Shown here: positions 33,187-41,634 of the stretch, piece by piece
Numbering within the stretch: the stretch's first letter is position 1
Layout: each line of letters starts with the position of its first letter
Origin: Desulfonatronovibrio magnus
GTDB taxonomy: Bacteria > Desulfobacterota > Desulfovibrionia > Desulfovibrionales > Desulfonatronovibrionaceae
Assembly (NCBI RefSeq): GCF_000934755.1
Contig: NZ_KN882180.1
Span: 29,433-93,432, forward strand
Direction of reading: 5' to 3'
DNA: 64,000 bases
Position numbers and translations under genes: made by a program
The notes under the pieces: model-generated
Databases searched by the model: none
Told to the model about the DNA's origin: nothing
The model's input: only the letters and a program-made list of their open reading frames with translations

Positions 33187-33522
33187 ATGAACATGACTTA
33201 TGAAACCCTTCTTTTGCTGAGCCCTGAGCTTGGCTCAGAAGGCAGCAAAGAAGTGGTGGACACGCTGACAGGCATCATTGATCGCGATGGTGGCCAGAGC
33301 ATCACAATTGACGACTGGGGCATAAAGGAGCTTGCCTATCCAGTGCGCAAGCAGGTCAGAGGGCAGTATATCCGTATGGAGTATACCCTTCCAGGGGATA
33401 AGGTGAATGAACTTGAAAGAAATATCAGAAACGCTGATGGAATTTTTAAGTTTTTGACAGTCAAGTTAGATCCCAAGGCCAAAGCTAAAGCCGAACAAAA
33501 GACCGAGTCCAAGGAGAGTTAA
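33187..33522 (+). CDS. rpsF: 30S ribosomal protein S6
   Basis: A 111-residue ribosomal protein with the S6 ferredoxin-like fold: MTYETLLLLSPEL, DDWGIKELAYPVRKQVRGQY and the C-terminal VKLDP followed by a short charged tail (KAKAKAEQKTESKES). It binds S18 and the central domain of 16S rRNA. AAGGAGG is 8 nt before the ATG. The stop codon abuts the rpsR start (TAA-ATG), so the two partners are translated together. Confidence 0.97.
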   Translation: MNMTYETLLLLSPELGSEGSKEVVDTLTGIIDRDGGQSITIDDWGIKELAYPVRKQVRGQYIRMEYTLPGDKVNELERNIRNADGIFKFLTVKLDPKAKAKAEQKTESKES

Positions 33523-33780
33523 ATGGCATTCAGAAAATTCGCCCCAAGAAAGAAATTTTGTCGTTTTTGTGCTAACAAGGAAATTCAGTTGGATTACAAG
33601 AATGTTGAGTTGCTTAATGATTTCATAACTGACCGTGGTAAAATCATTGCCCGCAGAATTACCGGCACCTGCGCCAAACACCAGCGCAAGCTTACCGGAG
33701 AGATCAAAAAGTCCAGGCAGATGGCGCTGCTTATCTATACTGCCACGCACAGCAATCAGGTGCATAGAAGAACTATCTAA
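33523..33780 (+). CDS. rpsR: 30S ribosomal protein S18
   Basis: An 85-residue basic protein. [20 protein letters not shown] includes a Cys-x2-Cys pair (zinc-type S18), followed by [20 protein letters not shown] and CAKHQRKL, the rRNA-binding signature. It pairs with S6 on the small subunit. It starts immediately after rpsF, whose last codons (AAGGAG) supply its ribosome binding site. The two Cys plus the later CAKH match the zinc-binding, C+ form. Confidence 0.97.
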   Translation: MAFRKFAPRKKFCRFCANKEIQLDYKNVELLNDFITDRGKIIARRITGTCAKHQRKLTGEIKKSRQMALLIYTATHSNQVHRRTI

Positions 33781-34133
33781 GGCTGACTGTGCCCGCAATC
33801 CAGTTTAAATAAGGATCCTTAAGTTGGGGCGATAACCAGAATTTTCAGACTGAAGACTGAAGGCTGAAGAAAAAGGATTTTGGGTATTATTGCTCTTGTC
33901 AGGGTTAAAAATTTTCTTGTTTTTTTCTACAGGATTGAGGCAGTAAGTTACTAAGGCAAATAGTGCCCGCAACCCAGCTATTCTTTTGATTGCTTAAGAC
34001 AAACAACAGTTAGTAAAGAATTTGTGTTGCAAATGTCATGTCCTCCTGAAAAAAATGGGCATCAAGACTGGTTGATGCCTGTTAACATCAGATGTGACAG
34101 GACACACACATTCTTTGTTTCAGGAGTATAATT
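33781..34133. other. rpsR-rplI intergenic region with heptads and a hairpin
   Basis: An unusually long spacer (353 bp) for this operon. It holds a GACTGAA/GGCTGAA heptad trio at 33848-33868 and partial GCCCGCAACCCAG hairpin-repeat pieces (33790 and 33963). A perfect stem GGCATCAA/TTGATGCC is at 34058-34079, with a possible outer pairing TGTCCT (34040s) with AGGACA (34096-34101). The stem lacks a T-run, so it is more likely a leader or processing structure than a terminator. Confidence 0.5.
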
Positions 34134-34658
34134 ATGCAGATAATTTTAAGAGCAGACGTTGACAACCTTGGTCGGCTCGGAGATGTGGTCAAGGTTAAAC
34201 CCGGCTATGGTCGCAATTATCTTATCCCTCAGGGATATGCCATGCCTGCTACCAAGGCCAATATGAATGTATTTGAAAATGAGCGTAAAAAATTAGAAGC
34301 CAGAATGCAAAAAATCAGACAGGCTGCCCAGAGTCTGGCTGATCGCATAAATGCAGCCCACGTTATCATCCCGGTTCGTGTTGGGGAGAATGAAAAGCTA
34401 TACGGATCAGTAACTACAACTAATATCGGAGATGCCCTCACAGAAATGGGTATTGAACTTGACCGGCGCAAAATTGTTCTGGAAAATCCCATTCGTGCCC
34501 TGGGTGATTATACTGTAGAGGTTAAACTGCACCATGATATAAGCTGCTCCCTTAAGGTCAGCGTAATCAAACATGGTACAGAGTATCAGCCCTCAACCCA
34601 GAATGAACCGGAACAGTCTCAGGAGAATACTGAGCAGGAAACCGCCAAGTCTGAGTAA
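34134..34658 (+). CDS. rplI: 50S ribosomal protein L9
   Basis: A 174-residue protein. The N-terminal domain MQIILRADVDNLGRLGDVVKVKPGYGRNYLIPQGYA is canonical, then a long connecting helix (about 45-75) and the C-terminal domain ending near 150 (LHHDISCSLKVSVI). A low-complexity Glu/Gln-rich tail (SQENTEQETAKSE) extends beyond the usual length of about 150. CAGGAG lies about 9 nt before the ATG. It is the last gene of the rpsF-rpsR-rplI group and is followed by a terminator. Confidence 0.97.
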   Translation: MQIILRADVDNLGRLGDVVKVKPGYGRNYLIPQGYAMPATKANMNVFENERKKLEARMQKIRQAAQSLADRINAAHVIIPVRVGENEKLYGSVTTTNIGDALTEMGIELDRRKIVLENPIRALGDYTVEVKLHHDISCSLKVSVIKHGTEYQPSTQNEPEQSQENTEQETAKSE

Positions 34659-34762
34659 TATACAAGAGTAGTCTGCGCAAAAATACATCAGTTCAACCAT
34701 CTGCAATCGTCAATAGTTTGATTCTTTATAGATGACTGAACGTTACAGGCCATTATTAGATT

Positions 34763-34808
34763 CGCCCTTTGTCCTTGAATATTGAATAATCATGGCAAAG
34801 GGCGTTTT
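34763..34808 (+). terminator. Intrinsic terminator after rplI
   Basis: CGCCCTTTG (34763-34771) pairs with CAAAGGGCG (34796-34804), with an extra CC/GG pair inside, and is followed by TTTT. It separates the ribosomal operon from dnaB. Confidence 0.65.
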
Positions 34809-34879
34809 AATGGCAACCTTTGCAAGAAAATGAGCAACTTACCTATCTGTATCATTTATCATTAAATGAGGCTATCTGT

Positions 34880-36298
34880 GTGTCATCGCCAAAACAAGAC
34901 AATTTTCCTGAAAGCTTAGACAGGGTCTCATCTGATTTGATCAGAAAAATGCCTCCCCAGAATATGGATGCCGAACGTGCAGTCCTGGGCGGGGTTTTTT
35001 TATCAAATACTGTCCTGCACTCCATCATTGATATCCTCACTGAAGAAGATTTCTATTCACCGGCTCATCAGATAATTTTTCGCTGTTTTCTGGATCTTTA
35101 CCGCCGCAGCATTCCAGTGGACCTTGTGACTATTCATGAAGAGCTGGAAAAGAGAGGTCAGCTGGATGCAGTTGGGGGAGCTGTTTACATTGCTTCACTT
35201 GGCGAATCTGTGGCTTCGGCTTCCAATGCAATCTATTACGCTGGGATTGTTAAGGAAAAGTCCATCCGCAGGCATTTAATCCGGGCAGCCACTGAAATTA
35301 TTTCCGAAAGTTATGAGCCAGGCTCTGAGGTCGGTGATCTTTTGGATTCATCCGAGCAAAAAATATTCACCATAAGCGAAGCTAAAACAAAACAGGTGTT
35401 TCGTTCTTCAAAAGAACTGGTGACAGATGTTTTTGAGATGCTTAGCAGGCGCGTGGAAGATAAAAATCTTGTAACCGGGGTACCCACCGGTTATCATGCC
35501 TTAGATGAAATCACTGCAGGGTTACAGCCTACTGACCTGATCATTATAGCTGCCCGCCCAAGCATGGGTAAGACTGCTTTTGCCTTGAATGTAGCCATGC
35601 GAACAGCTGCCTCTCATGAAGTTCCTGTGGCAATTTTTTCTTTAGAAATGTCCATGGAACAATTAATGATGCGCATGCTATGCTCATTTGGAAAGGTTGA
35701 TCTTAAAAGTCTTCGTACCGGTTACCTCACAGATGAAGACTGGACCAGACTTTCCCAGTCAGCAGATGTGCTTTCCAGAGCTCCACTATATATTGATGAC
35801 ACTCCGGCGCTTTCCTCTCTCGAGATGCGTGCCAGATGCAGGCGCCTGAAATCTGAAAAGAATCTGGGCATGGTTATTGTGGATTATCTCCAACTCATGC
35901 GTGCCGGCAGACGAATTGATTCAAGAGAACAGGAAATTTCTGAAATATCCCGGTCTCTCAAGGCTCTGGCCAAGGAGATAAATGTGCCAGTGGTGGCTCT
36001 TTCTCAGCTCAACCGCAAAGTTGAAGACAGGAAAGACAAGCGGCCTGTTCTATCAGACTTGCGTGAGTCCGGAGCCATTGAGCAGGATGCTGATGTCATA
36101 CTTTTTCTATACCGTGATGATGCTTATAATCAGAAAGAGGACAATCCCAAGCAGGGAATGGCAGAGGTTATTATTGGCAAACAGAGAAATGGTCCGGTGG
36201 GTATGGTGGAGTTATCCTTTTTGAAGAAATTTACAGCTTTTGAAAATCTGGCTGACATTCCAGCACCATCAGAGAACATTGACGATGGCTACGCCTGA
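34880..36298 (+). CDS. dnaB: Replicative DNA helicase
   Basis: A hexameric helicase of 472 residues if started at the GTG at 34880, which has GAGG 8 nt upstream. The open frame extends 20 codons further to a TTG without a binding site. The N-terminal domain begins MPPQNMDAERAVLGG; Walker A (ARPSMGKTAF) lies near 221-230, Walker B in MVIVDYLQLM, and motifs H3/H4 in VPVVALSQLNRKVEDR and SGAIEQDADVILFLYR. No intein is present. Placement after rplI is conserved in many bacteria. Confidence 0.95.
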   Translation: MSSPKQDNFPESLDRVSSDLIRKMPPQNMDAERAVLGGVFLSNTVLHSIIDILTEEDFYSPAHQIIFRCFLDLYRRSIPVDLVTIHEELEKRGQLDAVGGAVYIASLGESVASASNAIYYAGIVKEKSIRRHLIRAATEIISESYEPGSEVGDLLDSSEQKIFTISEAKTKQVFRSSKELVTDVFEMLSRRVEDKNLVTGVPTGYHALDEITAGLQPTDLIIIAARPSMGKTAFALNVAMRTAASHEVPVAIFSLEMSMEQLMMRMLCSFGKVDLKSLRTGYLTDEDWTRLSQSADVLSRAPLYIDDTPALSSLEMRARCRRLKSEKNLGMVIVDYLQLMRAGRRIDSREQEISEISRSLKALAKEINVPVVALSQLNRKVEDRKDKRPVLSDLRESGAIEQDADVILFLYRDDAYNQKEDNPKQGMAEVIIGKQRNGPVGMVELSFLKKFTAFENLADIPAPSENIDDGYA

Positions 36299-36306
36299 GT
36301 TCCCTT

Positions 36307-36428
36307 AATTGTTAATTGTTGAAGAACAAAAGCCTGAATTCGCTGCCTTACCCTGATAACAAATAACAATTAACAATTAACAAATAACAGATAACAGATA
36401 ACTGGATTGCGGGTACAGCTCGCGTTAG
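36307..36428. repeat. Heptad composite repeat, inverse of the copy at 9.0 kb
   Basis: Two AATTGTT heptads (36307-36320), the 50-bp unique part (36311-36360, reverse complement of 9029-9078 with two mismatches), then AACNNAT-type heptads (36358-36403) and a GATTGCGGGTACAGCTCGCG hairpin ending near 36428. It separates dnaB from the PaaK-type ligase gene. Confidence 0.8.
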
Positions 36429-36517
36429 ACATCTTAAGTCTGTAAAAGTCCAATATAGCCAAGGGTTTGCACGATAACTATTGACTGCCCATATATTTAT
36501 AGCGACAAGGAATTTAT

Positions 36518-37807
36518 ATGCAGTATTTTGACAAAGTTGAGTTTGCGGACAGAAGTGAAATAGAACAAATACAGTCCATCAGGCTCAAAAATACAGTTTA
36601 TCAGGCCACTGCTTCGCAGTTTTATCGAAACAAGCTGGCCATGGCCGGGATAAAAGTAGGTGACATTAAGACGCATAATGATGCTTCTAAGCTGCCCTAC
36701 ACTGTCAAGGAGGATTTAAGATCCAGTTATCCTTATGGTCTGCTGACTCAGCCAGTGGACAAAATGGTCCGCCTGCATGCTTCATCTGGAACTACCGGGG
36801 CAGCAACGGTTATTTTTCATACTGAAAACGATCTTAATTCCTGGGCTGATCTTGTGGCGAGATGTATGCATATGTCTGGAGTGCGATCCAGAGATGTATT
36901 TCAGAATATGAGCGGTTATGGCCTGTTCACAGGCGGTCTGGGTATACATTATGGAGCAGAACGTCTCGGTTGCCTTACAATTCCAGCCGGAGCAGGCAAC
37001 AGCAAACGTCAGATAAAAATGCTCAGTGATTTCAAAGTCAGTGTGGCTCATATCATTCCTTCCTATGCATTGCATTTAAGCTCGGTTTTCACGAAACTGG
37101 ACATTGATCCCAAATCCCTGCACCTTAAAATCATGCTCATTGGAGCAGAACCTCACTCCGAAGAAGTTCGGCAGAGAATTGAGGATATTTATGGGGTCAA
37201 GGCTTACAATTCCTACGGGCTGTCAGAAATGAACGGACCTGGAGTGGCTTTTGAATGTTCTGAACAGTCTGGAATGCACATCTGGGAAGATGCTTATCTG
37301 GCTGAAATCGTTGATCCTGAAACCTTGGAGCCTGTTCCTGAGGGAGAACTTGGTGAACTTGTGCTGACCACTCTCTGCCGTGAAGGCATGCCCATTATCC
37401 GGTACAGAACCAGGGATCTGACCAGATTTATTCCAGGTGAGTGTTCTTGTGGAAGGCAGCATAAGCGTATTGATCGCATCAGTGCCCGCTCTGATGACAT
37501 GATTGTACTCAAAGGGGTGAATATTTTTCCCATGCAGGTTGAAAAAATACTCATGTCCATTCCTGAGGTTGGGGAAAATTATGTCATTGAATTAGAACGG
37601 CAAGGATACTTAGATCAGATGCGAGTCAAGGTGGAGATCAGAGACGAGTTTTTTGTGGAAGACATGCGCTCTCTTCAGGCTTTGCAAAAGAAAATCACTG
37701 GACAGTTGCGCGAGGAAATCCTCATTACCGCCAAAGTAGATTTGGTGGAGCGTGACAGTCTGCCCAAAAATGATGGCAAAGCAGTACGAGTGATTGATAA
37801 TCGATAA
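36518..37807 (+). CDS. PaaK-type phenylacetate/aryl-CoA ligase
   Basis: A 429-residue AMP-forming adenylating enzyme of the phenylacetate-CoA ligase group. The ATP/AMP motif SSGTTGA is at 89-95, NSYGLSEMNGPG near 231-242 and the hinge/C-terminal part with YRTRDLTRF and RSDDMIVLKGVNIFP near 328-342. It would activate an aryl or acyl carboxylate to its CoA ester. In sulfate reducers several paralogues exist and the true substrate is often unknown. CAAGGAA precedes the ATG. The next gene starts 33 bp downstream. Confidence 0.88.
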   Translation: MQYFDKVEFADRSEIEQIQSIRLKNTVYQATASQFYRNKLAMAGIKVGDIKTHNDASKLPYTVKEDLRSSYPYGLLTQPVDKMVRLHASSGTTGAATVIFHTENDLNSWADLVARCMHMSGVRSRDVFQNMSGYGLFTGGLGIHYGAERLGCLTIPAGAGNSKRQIKMLSDFKVSVAHIIPSYALHLSSVFTKLDIDPKSLHLKIMLIGAEPHSEEVRQRIEDIYGVKAYNSYGLSEMNGPGVAFECSEQSGMHIWEDAYLAEIVDPETLEPVPEGELGELVLTTLCREGMPIIRYRTRDLTRFIPGECSCGRQHKRIDRISARSDDMIVLKGVNIFPMQVEKILMSIPEVGENYVIELERQGYLDQMRVKVEIRDEFFVEDMRSLQALQKKITGQLREEILITAKVDLVERDSLPKNDGKAVRVIDNR

Positions 37808-37839
37808 ATAGATATCTACAAGGCTGCAGGTGACATTTA

Positions 37840-38490
37840 GTGTATCAAAACAATAGTGCTGCTTTTGTTTTCTTGAGCTCGGTTTTTTGTGGCAGCTTAG
37901 TCATTGCTTCGGTAATTTCCTCCAAAATTATTACCATTGCAGGCGTAGTTCTGCCTGCGGGAATTCTGGCTTATTGCATTACGTTTGTGGCCTCTGATGT
38001 CATAAGCGAAATATGGGGCAAGGAAAAGGCACGACAGGTAGTTATGGGAGGATTCGCGGCGCTTATTGTGTGTCTGGGGCTGATTCATCTGGCACTGCTT
38101 TGGCCGGCTGCTGAATTCTGGGACAATCACCATGCATATGGTTCAGTACTGGGAGCTGCACCGAGGATCATTATAGCCTCGCTAATTGCCTATGTAGTGA
38201 GTCAAAATCATGATGTCTGGGCCTTTCATTTCTGGAAAAAAGTTTTCAAGGGTCGTCATCTCTGGATAAGGAATAATCTATCCACAGCCTCGTCTCAGGT
38301 AATAGACAGTGTGATATTTATTACCATTGCTTTTCTCGGGGTAATGCCCATTTTACCTCTGATTATCGGGCAAGTAATTATCAAAATGCTCATTGCTTTT
38401 ATGGATACTCCTGTTGTTTATTTTCTGGTCTGGCTCATCAGACGTTCCGGAACCGGGACTGAAGCCAACAGGATAAGTCAGACAAGTTAG
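37840..38490 (+). CDS. yhhQ: Queuosine precursor transporter (YhhQ/VUT family)
   Basis: A 216-residue integral membrane protein with about six transmembrane helices. Family segments include FCGSLVIASVISSKI, ILAYCITFVASDVISEIWGK and RNNLSTASSQVIDSVIFI near 143-161. It imports queuine or preQ0/preQ1 for tRNA queuosine. The GTG start at 37840 has AGGTGA 6 nt upstream. Here the transmembrane loop around HDVWAFHFWKKVFKGRHLW is well conserved. No preQ1 riboswitch is visible in the 33-bp gap, so expression probably depends on the upstream promoter. Confidence 0.88.
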   Translation: MYQNNSAAFVFLSSVFCGSLVIASVISSKIITIAGVVLPAGILAYCITFVASDVISEIWGKEKARQVVMGGFAALIVCLGLIHLALLWPAAEFWDNHHAYGSVLGAAPRIIIASLIAYVVSQNHDVWAFHFWKKVFKGRHLWIRNNLSTASSQVIDSVIFITIAFLGVMPILPLIIGQVIIKMLIAFMDTPVVYFLVWLIRRSGTGTEANRISQTS

Positions 38491-38496
38491 TTCAGT

Positions 38497-38520
38497 GGGC
38501 AGTCCGGAACCGGACTGCCC
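38497..38520. terminator. Perfect inverted repeat between convergent genes
   Basis: GGGCAGTCCGG and CCGGACTGCCC form an 11-bp perfect stem with a 2-nt loop between yhhQ (plus) and purD (minus). No T-run follows directly on either side, so termination is likely but not certain. Confidence 0.5.
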
Positions 38521-38535
38521 CAATACCATTTCTGA

Positions 38536-39807
38536 CTATTTTTTCAGACCTTTCTGTCCAATATCCCGGCGCATATACTTATCCGCAAAATTTATTTTAT
38601 CCGCCGCCTTGTAACAGCGGTCCATGGCATCTTCAAGGTCATTTCCCAGGGCAGTCACTCCAAGAACTCTTCCTCCATTGGTCAGGATCTGGTCATTTTC
38701 AAGCTTGGTGCCAGCCTGAAACACCTTGACCTTTGGATCAGACTCAGCATCTTCAATACCAGTAATGACGTTGCCTTTGGCATATTTTCCAGGATAACCA
38801 TCAGCGGCAAGGACTACGCAAACACTGGTGTCCTGTCTGATATCAAGAGTTGTTTTACCAAGTCTTCCCTCAACACAGGCCATCATGACCTCAACAATAT
38901 CCGACTCTACCCGCATAAGCAAAGGCTGACATTCCGGGTCACCAAAACGGACATTGTACTCCAGGACCTTGACTCCTTCAGCAGTGAACATAAGCCCGGC
39001 ATAGAGAATACCCTTGAAAGGCCGTCCCATCTCTTCGAGGTGCTGGATAATGGGTCTTATGACCAGTTCAGCTGTTTCTTCGTATTTTTCTGCAGGCAGA
39101 ATTGGTGCTGGACTGTATGCTCCCATGCCACCTGTATTGGGACCGGTATCATTTTCTCCTATACGCTTGTGATCCTGTGAAGAGGGCAGAAGTACAAAAT
39201 CATGACCGTCGCAAAAGGCCAGAAATGAAGCCTCCTCACCTTGCAGGGCTTCTTCAATGACAACTATTTCACCGGCTTTGCCAAAAACCTGCTTCACCAT
39301 CATATCATGCAGAGCTTCCTTGGCCTCTTCCCGGTTTTGAGCGATAATAACTCCTTTGCCTGCAGCCAAACCATCGGCTTTAACTACTAAGGGATATGTC
39401 TGTTTGTTGATGTAGTCCAATGCCTGGTGGTAATCTTCAAAAACTTTAAAAGCGGCAGTAGGCACCTCGGCTTTTTCCATGAGAAACTTGGAAAAAACCT
39501 TGCTGCCTTCAAGCTGGGCAGCGTATGAACCCGGACCGAAGCAGGGAATCTTTTCTCGGTCCAATGCATCGGCAAGTCCAAGAACCAGAGGCAGTTCAGG
39601 ACCAGCAACCACGAGATTGATTTCTTTTTCTCTGACCAGCCTGATTATGGCAGGGATATCATCTGCATCCACATCAATATTTGTCCCAAGTGTGGCAGTA
39701 CCACCATTACCAGGTGCAATATAAAGGTTTTTGAGTAGAGGGCTCTGTTTGATTTTCCAGGCCAGGGAGTGTTCTCTTCCTCCTGAACCCACAATGAGAA
39801 TATTCAT
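38536..39807 (-). CDS. purD: Phosphoribosylamine-glycine ligase
   Basis: A 423-residue ATP-grasp enzyme for the second step of purine synthesis. The N-terminal domain begins MNILIVGSGGREHSLAWK, the ATP-grasp region has VVKADGLAAGKGV and IEEALQGEEASFLAFCDG, and the substrate-binding part has DHKRIGENDTGPNTGGMGAY and NVRFGDPECQ. Length is standard. AGGAGG lies 5 nt before the ATG. It is the last gene of the minus row lptD-mutL-purD; the gap to mutL is 24 bp. Confidence 0.96.
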   Translation of the reverse strand: MNILIVGSGGREHSLAWKIKQSPLLKNLYIAPGNGGTATLGTNIDVDADDIPAIIRLVREKEINLVVAGPELPLVLGLADALDREKIPCFGPGSYAAQLEGSKVFSKFLMEKAEVPTAAFKVFEDYHQALDYINKQTYPLVVKADGLAAGKGVIIAQNREEAKEALHDMMVKQVFGKAGEIVVIEEALQGEEASFLAFCDGHDFVLLPSSQDHKRIGENDTGPNTGGMGAYSPAPILPAEKYEETAELVIRPIIQHLEEMGRPFKGILYAGLMFTAEGVKVLEYNVRFGDPECQPLLMRVESDIVEVMMACVEGRLGKTTLDIRQDTSVCVVLAADGYPGKYAKGNVITGIEDAESDPKVKVFQAGTKLENDQILTNGGRVLGVTALGNDLEDAMDRCYKAADKINFADKYMRRDIGQKGLKK

Positions 39808-39831
39808 ACAACCTCCTGTTGATCTTGAAAG

Positions 39832-41631
39832 TTATCTTTTAAACATTTTTTCCAGTTCTTTTGAGCCAAGCTCCCGCGTAATGGGACGGCCATGTGGACA
39901 ATACTGGTTATTGTCGCATGACAACAGTTGATCCATCAATCCCAAAGCCTCGTCAGACGTCATATTTGATCCTGCCTTAATGGAAGACTTGCAGGCCATG
40001 GTAATGAAAATTTCATCCAGGTCGGACTTTTTTTCCGCCATAATATCACGCAGAACCTCAGTGGCTTCAGATATGTTCATAAAGTCAGGAATACCTGAGA
40101 TTAGAAGAGTGCTGTCCTCCTGAAGTTCCAGTATATAGCCCATGGTCCTGATTTTTTTCCAAATGCCCTGGATCATATCCAGTTCAGAAGGGTGCAAACT
40201 GAGTCTTTCAGGCAAGGCAAGTTTTTTTATGACAATTTTCCTGAACCCTTTTTTGTATCCTTCCAGCATAACCCTTTCATGCGCTGCGTGCTGATCAACA
40301 ATTAGCAGATTATGGTCCTGTTTTTTAAATAGCAGGTAGGAATTAACGATCTGACCAAGATAAGCCAGCCTGCCCACAACAAAACGGTCCTTGCTCTGAT
40401 GGTTTTCAACCTGATCTACAATTGTTTCATGAACCTGTGAAGTGTGAGGCACAAAGTCATAGCTCGACTTTTTTTCTTTAAATCGGCGCTGCAGGCTTTC
40501 CTGCTCCTGGTAAGTTTCGGACATATTATCTTCATGTATACCCTCGCCTTGAAATGCAGCAGATAGTTCAGAACTATCTCCACCATTTCCACCACCATCT
40601 TCATTATCGAACTGTCTGGTAACATGAGAAGATGATTGATAAATATTATCATTTAATATGGATCCAATGCCTGCTACAATCAGAGAAAAGATTTCTTTTT
40701 CGTTTCTGAATCGTACCTGGGTTTTGGCTGGATGCACATTGACGTCCACTTCTTCTAAGGGAACAGAGATAAAAATAACAGCCTGTGGATATTCCCGGGA
40801 AAGCAGGCGACCCTGATAAGCCTGTCGCAATGCAGCAAGAAGCATCCTGTCGCTTACAGGTCTGTTGTTGATATAAAACATGATTCTGTCGGCCCTGGCT
40901 TGAGCGCTTTCAGGGCTTGAAGCCAGACCATGTATGGCAAAATCATGACGTCGCAAAGAGAATTCACGCAAATGTTCACAAACCTGATTCGGCCAGATGG
41001 CTTCAATTCTTTGCTGCAGTGTTTCACCCGGGTAAAAACGATAAAGGGATCTGGACTCTGAAAGCAGCTCAAAGTCAGTATACAGATTGGTCAGAGAATG
41101 CCTGATGAAGGCCTCTACGCACTTTTTACCTTCTGTAGCTCTGGTTTTGAGAAATTTAAGCCTGGCAGGCACATTGGATAGCAGGTTTTCCACCCTGATT
41201 CTGGTACCGCGGGTCATAGCGAGAGGTCCCTGGTCAGCCACTTCACCAAAAATCAGTTTATAAAAGTATCCCTCATTATTATTTCCGGGGCATGATGATA
41301 TGGTCATTTTGGAAATGGATGCAATGCTTGGCAGAGCTTCTCCGCGAAATCCATAACTGGATATGCGGCTTAGTTCTTCCAGAGCCGAAATTTTACTTGT
41401 GGCGTGCCTGGTCAAGGCCAGTGGAATATCTTCAGGTCTCATGCCCTGTCCATTGTCAATGATCTTGATAAGACTCTGACCGCCAGACTCGAGATGAACC
41501 TGAATACTGGTTGCACCGGCGTCAAGACTGTTTTCCATAAGCTCCTTGACAACTGCAGATGGACGTTCAACAACCTCGCCTGCAGCTATCTGGTTTTGAA
41601 GTCCTGGCGGTAAAACCCGGATCATGCTCAT
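39832..41631 (-). CDS. mutL: DNA mismatch repair protein MutL, endonuclease-type
   Basis: A 599-residue protein. The GHKL ATPase domain has ELMENSLDAG, DNGQGM and YGFRGEALPSIAS. A variable linker (about 340-410) leads to the C-terminal endonuclease domain with the metal motif DQHAAHERVMLE from residue 446, the ACKSSIKAG segment and CPHGRP near 577. So this MutL should nick DNA itself, as in organisms without MutH. It starts 3 bp after the lptD stop, preceded by GGTGGA. Confidence 0.95.
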   Translation of the reverse strand: MSMIRVLPPGLQNQIAAGEVVERPSAVVKELMENSLDAGATSIQVHLESGGQSLIKIIDNGQGMRPEDIPLALTRHATSKISALEELSRISSYGFRGEALPSIASISKMTISSCPGNNNEGYFYKLIFGEVADQGPLAMTRGTRIRVENLLSNVPARLKFLKTRATEGKKCVEAFIRHSLTNLYTDFELLSESRSLYRFYPGETLQQRIEAIWPNQVCEHLREFSLRRHDFAIHGLASSPESAQARADRIMFYINNRPVSDRMLLAALRQAYQGRLLSREYPQAVIFISVPLEEVDVNVHPAKTQVRFRNEKEIFSLIVAGIGSILNDNIYQSSSHVTRQFDNEDGGGNGGDSSELSAAFQGEGIHEDNMSETYQEQESLQRRFKEKKSSYDFVPHTSQVHETIVDQVENHQSKDRFVVGRLAYLGQIVNSYLLFKKQDHNLLIVDQHAAHERVMLEGYKKGFRKIVIKKLALPERLSLHPSELDMIQGIWKKIRTMGYILELQEDSTLLISGIPDFMNISEATEVLRDIMAEKKSDLDEIFITMACKSSIKAGSNMTSDEALGLMDQLLSCDNNQYCPHGRPITRELGSKELEKMFKR

Positions 41632-41634
41632 AAT

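Noticed and set aside
37808..37839. A preQ1 riboswitch upstream of the queuosine-precursor transporter
   Set aside because: The gap to the previous gene is only 32 bp, too short, and has no matching hairpin or A-rich tail.
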